NCBI GenBank assembly: GCA_017857895.1 | Contig: JAFMCG010000011.1 | Coordinates: 1 to 32,881, forward strand | Reading direction: 5' to 3' | Length of the DNA stretch: 32,881 nt | From: Burkholderiaceae bacterium | GTDB taxonomy: Bacteria; Pseudomonadota; Gammaproteobacteria; Burkholderiales; Burkholderiaceae_B | Part shown: piece after piece, positions 1 to 8,106 of the stretch | Position numbering within the stretch: position 1 is the first letter of the stretch | Layout of the letters: every line of letters begins with the position of its first letter | Program-made: the position numbers and the translations under genes | The notes under the pieces: generated by a model | The model's database searches: none | What the model was told of the DNA's origin: nothing | The model's input: the letters and a program-made list of their open reading frames with translations, nothing else

Positions 1-177
1 AGCATGATCAAAGATGGTTTTGTGCCGGGTGTGACAGCGCCCATCGGCTATGAAAGCGACATGCCGGCATTTGGGGCGGTATTGACTGATATCCAAATCA
101 AATCCGTTCTGGCGTATATCAAAACTTACTGGCCTGAGGATGCGCTTGGCGCGCAGCGGGAAATATCGTTGCAGTAA
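1..177 (+). CDS. C-terminal fragment of a c-type cytochrome-like protein (5' truncated by window edge)
   Basis: Frame 1 reads SMIKDGFVPGVTAPIGYESDMPAFGAVLTDIQIKSVLAYIKTYWPEDALGAQREISLQ*. The MPAFG..LTD.QI..VLAYIK..WP pattern is typical of the C-terminal helix of class I cytochrome c domains. The CXXCH motif is outside the window. Confidence 0.7.
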   Translation, partial: SMIKDGFVPGVTAPIGYESDMPAFGAVLTDIQIKSVLAYIKTYWPEDALGAQREISLQ

Positions 178-264
178 GCTTGCCAATAATCCTACATACC
201 AGTTACTTTACATAATATACATTATGCGGTTTATACGGAAGGCGCCAATATCACCCATGGGTCG

Positions 265-1782
265 TTAAATGGATGGCGCTGATGTCGGTTCTATGAATAT
301 GGGTGGATGTGAGTCTAGGTACGCCAACGCATAATTCAGCTCCCCTTGAGCCTCACTGTGCAGAACAAATAAGATCTCACCCGCTGAAACCGAGTCTTGA
401 AGCCTGACTTTCAAGTCCAAACCAGCTGTTTTGGCGTCAGGCGCACCAGAAAGTTTGGCGACTCTGGCCAGACGACGGTTATCGATTGACTTGATAATGC
501 CGTCTTGCGTGGCACGGACAGCGTGCTGAAGCGGCGCCGTTTTAGGTTCGGTAAAGCCACCCTGAGCGTGACAGATCGCTAGGAACTTGTTTAGGGCCCG
601 ACCAGAGTCAATTGCCTCGTTGGCAAAGTCTTCGCCTTCATCGATGCCGACCGATCCACATAACTGCAACAACTCGCCAGCCAGCCTTACGGCTCTTTGC
701 CGCAAGTCTTTGGGTGCACCAGGATCGTTACGAAGAACTTCCAGCACATCTCGAGCCTCAAGTGCCGGCCCAATGCCACGGCCGACAGGCGCATTGCCAT
801 CGGTTCGCACCACTTTTAAGTTTAGTCCGTTGGCAAAACCCACGCGCGTTAAAAGGTGTTCGAGATGGTCAGCCTGTTCTTTGGTGCGAACTTTGGCCGT
901 TGGCCCTACCGGAATATCGATAACAACATGGGTTGCACCAGCGGCAATTTTTTTTGAAAGAACGGAAGCAACCAACTGGGCGTCACTGTCGATTTCAAGT
1001 GGTCTAGCCACTTTAATCAGCAAATCATCGGCTGGGCTGAGTGCTAAAGACCCACCCCACACAAAACAAGCGCCCTCCTTCTTAATGATTTGACGCATGG
1101 CGGCCAAATCGTGCGTAACCGGTGTCACGACTTCCAGAACATCAGCTGAACCGGCTGGTGAAGTGATGGCACGCGAAGACGTTTTGGGCATGATCAAACC
1201 GGCGCATGCCGCAATGGCCACCACGATTGGTGTGGTGCGATTACCGGGCAAGCCACCCACGCAGTGTTTGTCAGCCACTGGCGTCGTTCCCCATTGAAGA
1301 CGCTCACCGACTTCAACCATTGAGGCCGTTAAATCAATGACTTCTTGTAAATTAGCCCGATGGCTGGCCATGGCGGTCACAAAGGCGGCAATCTGAATGT
1401 TGGCATATCGGCCTTTGGCAATATCTGACATGATGGAAGTCAGTTCGTGCTTATTGAGACGATGACCAAAGATTTTTGAGCGCAACTGACTCAATGAATC
1501 AACCGGTGGTGCTTGAATGACAGCAACCGGTTGACCGGGTTTGACGCCAAGATCATGTTGCGCGCTCAGCGACAAACCTATCTCGTTGCAATTGAGCAAG
1601 TCCGAGTGAATCACGTTGACAATTGCCGTGATGTTTTTCTCAGCACACGTTAATTGCACCCGCGTTTGAGCCGCGATGCCTTCTGATTTTGATATGGGGC
1701 AGTCGTGATGCAAAAACGCGACATGCTCTTGCAAGGTGTCAATCCCAAGGGGGCTGTAGATCAGTGACAAGTTAGTTTTCAT
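265..1782 (-). CDS. Thymidine phosphorylase family protein, AMP/NMP phosphorylase-like (archaeal DeoA type)
   Basis: 505 aa, with an N-terminal extension of about 95 aa ahead of the catalytic part (FGHRLNKHELTSIMSDIAKGRYANIQIAAFVTA). Signatures VADKHCVGGLPGNRTTPIV and TSSRAITSPAGSADVLEV match the AMP-phosphorylase branch rather than the VDKHSTGGVGD type of classical DeoA/Pdp. Confidence 0.9.
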   Translation of the reverse strand: MKTNLSLIYSPLGIDTLQEHVAFLHHDCPISKSEGIAAQTRVQLTCAEKNITAIVNVIHSDLLNCNEIGLSLSAQHDLGVKPGQPVAVIQAPPVDSLSQLRSKIFGHRLNKHELTSIMSDIAKGRYANIQIAAFVTAMASHRANLQEVIDLTASMVEVGERLQWGTTPVADKHCVGGLPGNRTTPIVVAIAACAGLIMPKTSSRAITSPAGSADVLEVVTPVTHDLAAMRQIIKKEGACFVWGGSLALSPADDLLIKVARPLEIDSDAQLVASVLSKKIAAGATHVVIDIPVGPTAKVRTKEQADHLEHLLTRVGFANGLNLKVVRTDGNAPVGRGIGPALEARDVLEVLRNDPGAPKDLRQRAVRLAGELLQLCGSVGIDEGEDFANEAIDSGRALNKFLAICHAQGGFTEPKTAPLQHAVRATQDGIIKSIDNRRLARVAKLSGAPDAKTAGLDLKVRLQDSVSAGEILFVLHSEAQGELNYALAYLDSHPPIFIEPTSAPSI

Positions 1783-1794
1783 CGAAAGCGACTC

Positions 1795-3219
1795 TTAAGC
1801 CAGAGGAAACTGTTGCCCAAGCAATGGCACCTGGCAGGGCAACCCGAGTTCATGCGCTACGCGTTGGCGTAACGTATCTGCTGCTGTGGGCTCACCGTGG
1901 TTTAAAAACACCTGTCGCGGACTGCCGCCAGCACTGTCTAGCCAATCCAGTAATTGATCCGCATCGGCGTGAGCGGAAAACCCTTCGATAGAGTGAATTT
2001 CAGCCCTTACTTCGAGATCTTGCCCAAAAACGCGTATGGTTGGTTCGCCGGCCACTAAGCGTGCGCCGCGGGTCCCCGCGGCTTGAAAACCGCCAAAAAC
2101 AATCGCATTTCGATGGTCACTAATAAGTGTGCGCATGTGATGCAAGACGCGACCCCCAGTGGCCATCCCACTGGCTGAAATAATGATGCGTGGGTACTTA
2201 AGCGCATTCAGGGCCTTTGACGCCTCAACCGTGTCAACCAATTGAGCCACCTCGAACACCGCTTTGATTTGTTTGGCGCTCAGCTGATGATCCTCGTGAT
2301 GCTTCTGATAGAGCTTGGTCACATTGACTGCCATTGGGCTGTCTAAAAAAACAGGCAACCTTGGGATTTGTTTAGACTCAATCATGTCATGAATGGCATG
2401 CATCAATACTTGTGCACGTCCTACGGCAAAGGCAGGAATCAAAACCGCTCCACCCCGTTTGACAGTTGCGTTGATAATACTCGCCAACAATGCTTTGGGT
2501 TCCTCAACGCGATGATGACGATCGCCATAAGTGGACTCCATCACCACATAATCGACCGGTCCTAGCGTCTCTGGCGCGCCCAAAATGGGGGCTTGCGCAC
2601 GTCCCAAATCACCAGAAAATACAACCTCTCGTTCGCCCGCATGAACACGTACGAAAGCGGCACCGAGTATATGACTGGCGCGTTGAAGTTTTATTGAGAT
2701 ATCCGGCAAGATATTGTGCCAATCGCCGAAAGATAGGGGTTTGAAAAACTTCACCGTGGCCTCAACATCGGCCACGTCGTATAAAGGTTTGGCTGGGTGA
2801 TGCTTGGTGGTGTTGTGACGATTGGCATAGTTCGCCTCTTCTTGCTGGAGTTTGGCGCTATCGAGCAGTAAAACAATCGCCACGTCAATTGATGCCGCTG
2901 AGGCATAGATGGGCCCGCGAAAGCCTTGTTTGACCAGCAATGGAAGTGCACCGGCGTGATCCAAATGCGCGTGAGTCAGCACGACAGCCGATAACCGCTT
3001 TGGCTCAAACGGTAAGTCAATCCAATTGAGTTGGCGCAAATTTTTGTGGCCTTGAAACAAGCCACAATCAACGAGTAAACGATGACCGTTGTGGGTCAAG
3101 AGTGTTTTTGAGCCAGTCACGGTTCCAGCAGCCCCGAAAAAATCCAAGGTTGCTGGGATTTGGCCTTTGGCCAACGTGGTGGATTTGGAAGAATGAATTG
3201 ATTTGCCAGTCGTGCTCAT
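1795..3219 (-). CDS. MBL-fold / beta-CASP exonuclease-like protein (predicted RNA-processing nuclease)
   Basis: MBL motifs VVLTHAHLDHAG, SHILGAAF, VVFSGDLGR, then beta-CASP motifs ESTYGDRHH, GFSAHADADQLLDWL and QVFLNHGEPTAADTLRQR. Confidence 0.92.
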   Translation of the reverse strand: MSTTGKSIHSSKSTTLAKGQIPATLDFFGAAGTVTGSKTLLTHNGHRLLVDCGLFQGHKNLRQLNWIDLPFEPKRLSAVVLTHAHLDHAGALPLLVKQGFRGPIYASAASIDVAIVLLLDSAKLQQEEANYANRHNTTKHHPAKPLYDVADVEATVKFFKPLSFGDWHNILPDISIKLQRASHILGAAFVRVHAGEREVVFSGDLGRAQAPILGAPETLGPVDYVVMESTYGDRHHRVEEPKALLASIINATVKRGGAVLIPAFAVGRAQVLMHAIHDMIESKQIPRLPVFLDSPMAVNVTKLYQKHHEDHQLSAKQIKAVFEVAQLVDTVEASKALNALKYPRIIISASGMATGGRVLHHMRTLISDHRNAIVFGGFQAAGTRGARLVAGEPTIRVFGQDLEVRAEIHSIEGFSAHADADQLLDWLDSAGGSPRQVFLNHGEPTAADTLRQRVAHELGLPCQVPLLGQQFPLA

Positions 3220-3373
3220 TTGCGCATTCCTTTAAAAATAATTGAGTGCGCATCCTAAGCGTTTCAACCATGATTGGCTAGCGACCATGGGTGTTTTTAG
3301 CCAAGCAAAATGGCCATTTTGTGCCCCGCTGTGACGTATGATGAACACTCAAATTCACGCCAAAGGAGTCATC

Positions 3374-3667
3374 ATGGTGACAGAAATCGCCCACCTCGTC
3401 ATTAAAACTGGGGAAGAATCGGATTTTGAAGCAAAAGTCGCGCTGGCCAAGCCCCATTTTTTAGCGGCCAAAGGTTGCCACGGGGTTCGATTGGTTCGGG
3501 GCATCGAGCATCCCAACCAGTATCAATTGGTCGTTGAGTGGGAGTCGGTTCAAGCCCACATGGTCGATTTCAGGGAGTCTGAAGGCTTCCAGCAATGGCG
3601 TGCATTGGCCAGCCCTCACTTTGCCCAAGCCCCTAAGGTTGAACACGTCGAAAACGTTTCGATTTAA
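3374..3667 (+). CDS. Antibiotic biosynthesis monooxygenase (ABM)-fold small protein
   Basis: The tracked ORF starts at 3338, but the ATG at 3374 is preceded by AAAGGAG at about 3362-3368. Sequence MVTEIAHLVIKTGEESDFEAKVALAKPHFLAAKGCHGVRLVRGIEHPNQYQLVVEWESVQAHMVDFRESEGFQQWRAL is typical of ABM-domain proteins. Confidence 0.8.
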   Translation: MVTEIAHLVIKTGEESDFEAKVALAKPHFLAAKGCHGVRLVRGIEHPNQYQLVVEWESVQAHMVDFRESEGFQQWRALASPHFAQAPKVEHVENVSI

Positions 3668-3993
3668 TAGCCCTGATCAGCCCGTTTGCGGGCATAACGC
3701 CGATCGGCGTTATATTGCAACCGGGCTTGCGCCAAACAGCGTTTGTCTTCCTCACCAACCAAAAGCGCGCACTGTTCCCGTGCAATTTTGTAAGCGGCAC
3801 TCGCCTCTTTTTCAAAAAAAGCGAGGATCTGTTCGCGGGTTAGGGGCTCACTGTCGGTCGGTGCTATTGGCGATTGAGCCACGGCAGTGGCTACGCAAAG
3901 GCTGGCTGCTGTGCCAACCACAAAGTGGCGCCAACCGCGTTCAATGCAGAGCGGTGTTTGTAAGGTATTTTTGGACGATGGGCTGACTTTCAT
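3664..3993 (-). CDS. Small exported hypothetical protein with a Cys-X10-Cys motif
   Basis: Signal-like hydrophobic stretch HFVVGTAASLCVATAVAQS, then a short mature part containing REQCALLVGEEDKRCLAQAR. Good codon usage, and divergent from the peroxiredoxin gene. Confidence 0.65.
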   Translation of the reverse strand: MKVSPSSKNTLQTPLCIERGWRHFVVGTAASLCVATAVAQSPIAPTDSEPLTREQILAFFEKEASAAYKIAREQCALLVGEEDKRCLAQARLQYNADRRYARKRADQGY

Positions 3994-4035
3994 CTAAGCT
4001 GACTCCTACGAAATGATTCGAGTGATGATGATCCC

Positions 4036-4677
4036 ATGCACAACTTAACGTATCGACTTCAAGTCGTAAAAAAAATGGCTGCAACACCAATCAACCCAGA
4101 CCCAATACCCGTGAGGGTGTTGGGTGCGTCTAGACATCGCCTCGCCGCTTGGTTAATGCTCTTGACCCTCTGGTTTATGGGGCATTCGTTGGCTTTGGCC
4201 CAACTCAAACCAGGGCAGACCGCGCCTGTTTTTAAGGCACCAGCGGCCTTGGCTGGCGAAACATTTACATTCGATTTGACCGCGGCTCTCGCCGAAGGAC
4301 CAGTCGTGGTTTATTTCTATCCTAAAGCATTTACCAGCGGTTGCACCATTGAGGCGCAAATGTTTGCGCAAGCCATCGATGATTTCAAAAAACAGAAAAC
4401 CACCGTTGTTGGGGTCTCGACCGATGATATTGAAACCTTGAAGACGTTTTCGACGGGACCGTGTGGCGGTAAGTTTGCGGTTGCCGCCGACAATGATCAA
4501 TCGATCATGAAAGCCTACGATGCCGCACTTAAGATATGGCCCGGTGTCGCAGACCGAATTTCTTATGCCATTGCCCCTGACGGAAGCATCATTGATGTCT
4601 ACGAAAGCTTGAGTCCTGAAGATCACGTGAAGCGTACTTTGGCTGCTGTGTCACGTTGGCAGGCGGCGCAAAAATGA
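4036..4677 (+). CDS. Peroxiredoxin (BCP/PrxQ type) with N-terminal signal or anchor sequence
   Basis: VVVYFYPKAFTSGCTIEAQMFAQAIDDF and VVGVSTD motifs. Hydrophobic N-terminus LAAWLMLLTLWFMGHSLALAQ. The start codon is uncertain (an in-frame ATG also lies at 4075). Confidence 0.88.
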   Translation: MHNLTYRLQVVKKMAATPINPDPIPVRVLGASRHRLAAWLMLLTLWFMGHSLALAQLKPGQTAPVFKAPAALAGETFTFDLTAALAEGPVVVYFYPKAFTSGCTIEAQMFAQAIDDFKKQKTTVVGVSTDDIETLKTFSTGPCGGKFAVAADNDQSIMKAYDAALKIWPGVADRISYAIAPDGSIIDVYESLSPEDHVKRTLAAVSRWQAAQK

Positions 4678-6095
4678 GTGCTTGCGTCTGGTTTCGTACC
4701 GATTTGCGATTGGAAGATCAACCTGCTCTGGCGGCAGCTCGACGATCAGGGCCTGCTCTCGCGCTGTTCGTGGTTTCACCGGCTCAGTGGGCGTCACACC
4801 AAGACGCGCCTATCAAGCAAGACTTGTGGCGACGCGCACTGATCGATCTTCAGCCGCGCTTGGCTGAAATCGGTGTTGTGCTCAAAATCTTACACGTTCA
4901 ATGGTGGCAGGATGTAGCGAGCGCCTTGGTGACGTTTTGTCAGCAAAACGGTGTGACCGAGATTCATTGCAACCGCGAGCAAGGGGTCAACGAACGCAAG
5001 CGTGATCGGGCGTGTTTCACCGCCCTCAAAACCCACGGTGTTGAACTGATTGGCCATGATGGGCAAACGCTGTTGACACCGGGTTCACTGAAAACTGGCT
5101 CGGGTGGTGTTTACCGTGTGTTTTCGCCGTTTGCCCGTGCTTGCCGCGCCAGGCTTCGCGAGCAACCCATCGTCCGAGTGCCAGTGCCTGATGCAATGCG
5201 TGCACCGGCAGACTGGCAAAGCGACTCAATTGAGGCGCTATGGCCTGAGACTTTACCGAGCTTGGCAAAGACTTGGCCGGTCGATCAAACCAGCATCAAG
5301 CAGCGATTAAGTGATTTTTTAAACACACGAATAGCGGCCTACGAGACGGCCCGTAATTTTCCTGGTCAAGATGGCACCAGCGCCCTCTCGCCTTACTTGG
5401 CCGCTGGTTTGATATCGCCAGCCCAGTGCCTAGAAGCCGCCATGATACGAAATCACGGTGAGCTTGAAACCGGTCAAGAAGGCATCCGCAGTTGGATCAA
5501 CGAGCTGATCTGGCGTGAGTTTTATTGGCATTTGTTAAATGGTTTTCCCAAGCTTTCGATGCACCAGCCGCTAAGGCCAGAAACACTGGGCGTGCAATGG
5601 CGCGATGCGCCTGAGGACTTCTCGGCCTGGGCCCAAGCGCGCACCGGCATTCCGATTGTGGACGCGGCCATGCAACAAATGCTTGCCACGGGTTGGATGC
5701 ACAATCGTTTGCGGATGGTTGTGGCCATGTTCTTCACCAAAAACCTGTTGCTTGATTGGCGTTTGGGTGAGGCTTTTTTTATGCAACACCTCATCGACGG
5801 TGAGCTAGCGGCCAACAACGGCGGTTGGCAATGGAGTGCCTCCACCGGCGCTGACTCAGCGCCCTACTTTCGAGTTTTTAATCCAATCAGTCAGTCACAA
5901 AAGTTTGATCCACAAGGTGACTTTATCAAGCAGTGGCTGCCTAATCTCTCTTCTCTAGATGCCAAAAGCATTCACGAGCCGACAGCGCAACAACGCCAAG
6001 CGCTGGGTTACCCAGCCGCCATCGTTGATTTAAAGTCCAGTCGTGTCAGGGCCATTGATGCTTTTAAACGCCTTTCTACCATTGACACCGAATAG
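4674..6095 (+). CDS. phrB: Deoxyribodipyrimidine photolyase (class I cryptochrome/photolyase family)
   Basis: CVWFRTDLRLEDQPAL at the N-terminus; IRSWINELIWREFYWHLL; LANNGGWQWSASTGADSAPYFRVFNPISQSQKFDPQGDFIKQWLPNL FAD-domain signature. ATG at 4674 overlaps the upstream stop in ATGA; the tracked ORF starts at 4656. Confidence 0.95.
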   Translation: MSACVWFRTDLRLEDQPALAAARRSGPALALFVVSPAQWASHQDAPIKQDLWRRALIDLQPRLAEIGVVLKILHVQWWQDVASALVTFCQQNGVTEIHCNREQGVNERKRDRACFTALKTHGVELIGHDGQTLLTPGSLKTGSGGVYRVFSPFARACRARLREQPIVRVPVPDAMRAPADWQSDSIEALWPETLPSLAKTWPVDQTSIKQRLSDFLNTRIAAYETARNFPGQDGTSALSPYLAAGLISPAQCLEAAMIRNHGELETGQEGIRSWINELIWREFYWHLLNGFPKLSMHQPLRPETLGVQWRDAPEDFSAWAQARTGIPIVDAAMQQMLATGWMHNRLRMVVAMFFTKNLLLDWRLGEAFFMQHLIDGELAANNGGWQWSASTGADSAPYFRVFNPISQSQKFDPQGDFIKQWLPNLSSLDAKSIHEPTAQQRQALGYPAAIVDLKSSRVRAIDAFKRLSTIDTE

Positions 6096-6119
6096 CAGGA
6101 CAATCCGAGGACAACCATC

Positions 6120-6599
6120 ATGACGACATTATCAACATTCACCGTTCAGGACATTCACGGCCAAGACCAGTCGTTGGCAGCCTATGAGGGCAAAGTGCTT
6201 CTCATCGTCAACGTTGCTTCACGTTGTGGCTTCACAAGTCAATACGAAGGTCTTCAAGCCTTACAAAAAGATTTCGCTGAGCGAGGCTTTGCTGTGTTGG
6301 GGTTTCCGTGCAATCAGTTTGGGGCACAGGAGCCTGGCGATGAGGCCAGCATTTCATCGTTTTGTGAAACCAGATTTGGCGTGACGTTTCCGATGTTTGC
6401 CAAAGTCGATGTCAATGGCAGCAATGCCATCCCGCTTTACGAGTGGCTCAAGTCGAGTCAGCCCGGTTTGTTGGGCAGCGAGGCAATCAAGTGGAACTTC
6501 ACCAAGTTTTTGGTCGATAGCCATGGTACCGTAGTTAAACGGTATGCGCCGAACACGACGCCACAAGCGATCAAGGCCGATATTGAAGCCTTATTGTGA
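6120..6599 (+). CDS. Glutathione peroxidase
   Basis: NVASRCGFTSQYEGLQALQ, VLGFPCNQFGAQEPG and IKWNFTKFLVD are glutathione peroxidase family motifs (Cys version). Confidence 0.95.
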   Translation: MTTLSTFTVQDIHGQDQSLAAYEGKVLLIVNVASRCGFTSQYEGLQALQKDFAERGFAVLGFPCNQFGAQEPGDEASISSFCETRFGVTFPMFAKVDVNGSNAIPLYEWLKSSQPGLLGSEAIKWNFTKFLVDSHGTVVKRYAPNTTPQAIKADIEALL

Positions 6600-6653
6600 A
6601 ACCCTCGGTTTTTAATTGAACAAAACCAACAACAAAAACGAACTGGAAAAAAT

Positions 6654-7313
6654 ATGATTGACCTGTACTACTGGACCACGCCGAACGGCCACAAGATCAC
6701 ACTCTTTCTTGAGGAAACAGGCCTGCCTTACAACATAAAAACCATCAACATCGCCAAAAACGAACAGTTTGCCCCTGATTTTTTGGCGATCTCCCCCAAT
6801 AACCGTATCCCTGCCATCGTTGATCATGCGCCAGTCGATGGCGGCGCACCAGTGTCGGTGTTTGAATCAGGTGCGATTTTGCTCTACCTGGCGGAAAAAA
6901 CGGGACAATTTATTCCCACGGACATGCGTCTGCGTTTACAGACACTAGAGTGGTTGTTCTGGCAGATGGGTGGTTTGGGTCCAATGGCAGGACAAAACCA
7001 CCACTTTTCGCAGTTTGCACCAGAAAAAATCCCTTATGCCATCACTCGATATGTGGATGAAACCGCGCGGCTCTACGGCGTACTCAACAAACGATTGGCT
7101 AACCAGCCATTTATCGTTGGTGATTATTCGATTGCTGACATGGCTTGCTTTCCTTGGATTGCAGCCTACGGCCGTCAACAACAAAACCTCGATGACTTTC
7201 CTCATTTAAAGCGTTGGTTTGAGTCGATTCACCAGCGTCCTGCCACGCAAAAAGCCTACCGCCTGAGCGAGGAGCTCAATCCGAATGCGCCAAAGTTACC
7301 CGCGCTGGCCTAA
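6654..7313 (+). CDS. Glutathione S-transferase family protein (YfcG/Nu-class-like)
   Basis: MIDLYYWTTPNGHKITLFLEETGLPY, SPNNRIPAIVD, VFESGAILLYLAEKTG. Confidence 0.9.
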   Translation: MIDLYYWTTPNGHKITLFLEETGLPYNIKTINIAKNEQFAPDFLAISPNNRIPAIVDHAPVDGGAPVSVFESGAILLYLAEKTGQFIPTDMRLRLQTLEWLFWQMGGLGPMAGQNHHFSQFAPEKIPYAITRYVDETARLYGVLNKRLANQPFIVGDYSIADMACFPWIAAYGRQQQNLDDFPHLKRWFESIHQRPATQKAYRLSEELNPNAPKLPALA

Positions 7314-8076
7314 ACCCATTAACCTTGTTTTCACGGGTGTGGTGTTTGGGGTGTTGGTTTTGTCAGCATCCGCATTTGCGAGCGGGCAAAGTGCGCCCGC
7401 TTTCAGCACCCAAGCAATCACGGTGCCCGTTGACCGCTGCGAAAACAATCACTGTGCTGAGCTGATTGTTCAAAGTGTTACTTTTGTGGGGCACGAGGCT
7501 TTTAACGCTTTTGTCGAGCAATCATTGGTGAGTATGGCCTGGCAAAACGAAGGTGGGGAGCAACCCTATCGAGGATTGGCAGGCCTAACAAACTATTTTC
7601 GGTCGTCCGCTAAGCCCGCAGAGCAACTTTCTCTTAAAACCACCGTACAACGACACTCACCCTCCTTGGTGGTTCTTCGCTTGAGTCAATATCGATTTGA
7701 GGGAGGCGCACACGGCGAATCTTCCAGCCAATACATCAATTGGTTACTGCCTCAAAACCGTGCCCTTTCACTGGAATCCATGTTGTTGCCTGGTGCAATG
7801 CCCAAATTTATTACGGCTTTGAAAAGTGCTCATGGGGCTTGGGTGGCGTCCCAAGCCAAAACCGGATCCATCGACGATATCGACGCTTTCATCGAGCAAT
7901 GGCCTTTTACGGCCTCGGACAATGCGGCCTTGATGCCTAATGGTTTAACCGTGATGTATCCACGCTATGCCATTGCACCTGGCTTTTTCGGAGAGCCAAG
8001 CCTGGTCATTCCGTACGCTGTGCTGGGCAGCATCATCAAGCCAGAAATACTCACGCAAGCCGCCTTGACGCACTGA
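7285..8076 (+). CDS. Exported DUF3298/RsiV-domain protein
   Basis: Signal-peptide-like N-terminus (LVFTGVVFGVLVLSASAFASG); FEGGAHGESSSQYINWLLPQNRALSLESMLLPG and SLVIPYAVLGSIIKPEI resemble the DUF3298 C-terminal pattern. Start overlaps the GST 3' end by 29 nt. Confidence 0.7.
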   Translation: MRQSYPRWPKPINLVFTGVVFGVLVLSASAFASGQSAPAFSTQAITVPVDRCENNHCAELIVQSVTFVGHEAFNAFVEQSLVSMAWQNEGGEQPYRGLAGLTNYFRSSAKPAEQLSLKTTVQRHSPSLVVLRLSQYRFEGGAHGESSSQYINWLLPQNRALSLESMLLPGAMPKFITALKSAHGAWVASQAKTGSIDDIDAFIEQWPFTASDNAALMPNGLTVMYPRYAIAPGFFGEPSLVIPYAVLGSIIKPEILTQAALTH

Positions 8077-8106
8077 GCCACCATTTTTTTGTTGTCAATT
8101 CTCCAG

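Noticed and set aside
587-1093. 168-aa plus-strand ORF antisense to the phosphorylase
   Set aside because: Ser/Pro/Arg-rich shadow frame opposite a clear enzyme gene; no independent support.
4153-4626. 157-aa minus-strand ORF antisense to the peroxiredoxin
   Set aside because: Fully antisense to a well-supported coding gene, no recognisable domain, composition typical of a shadow ORF.
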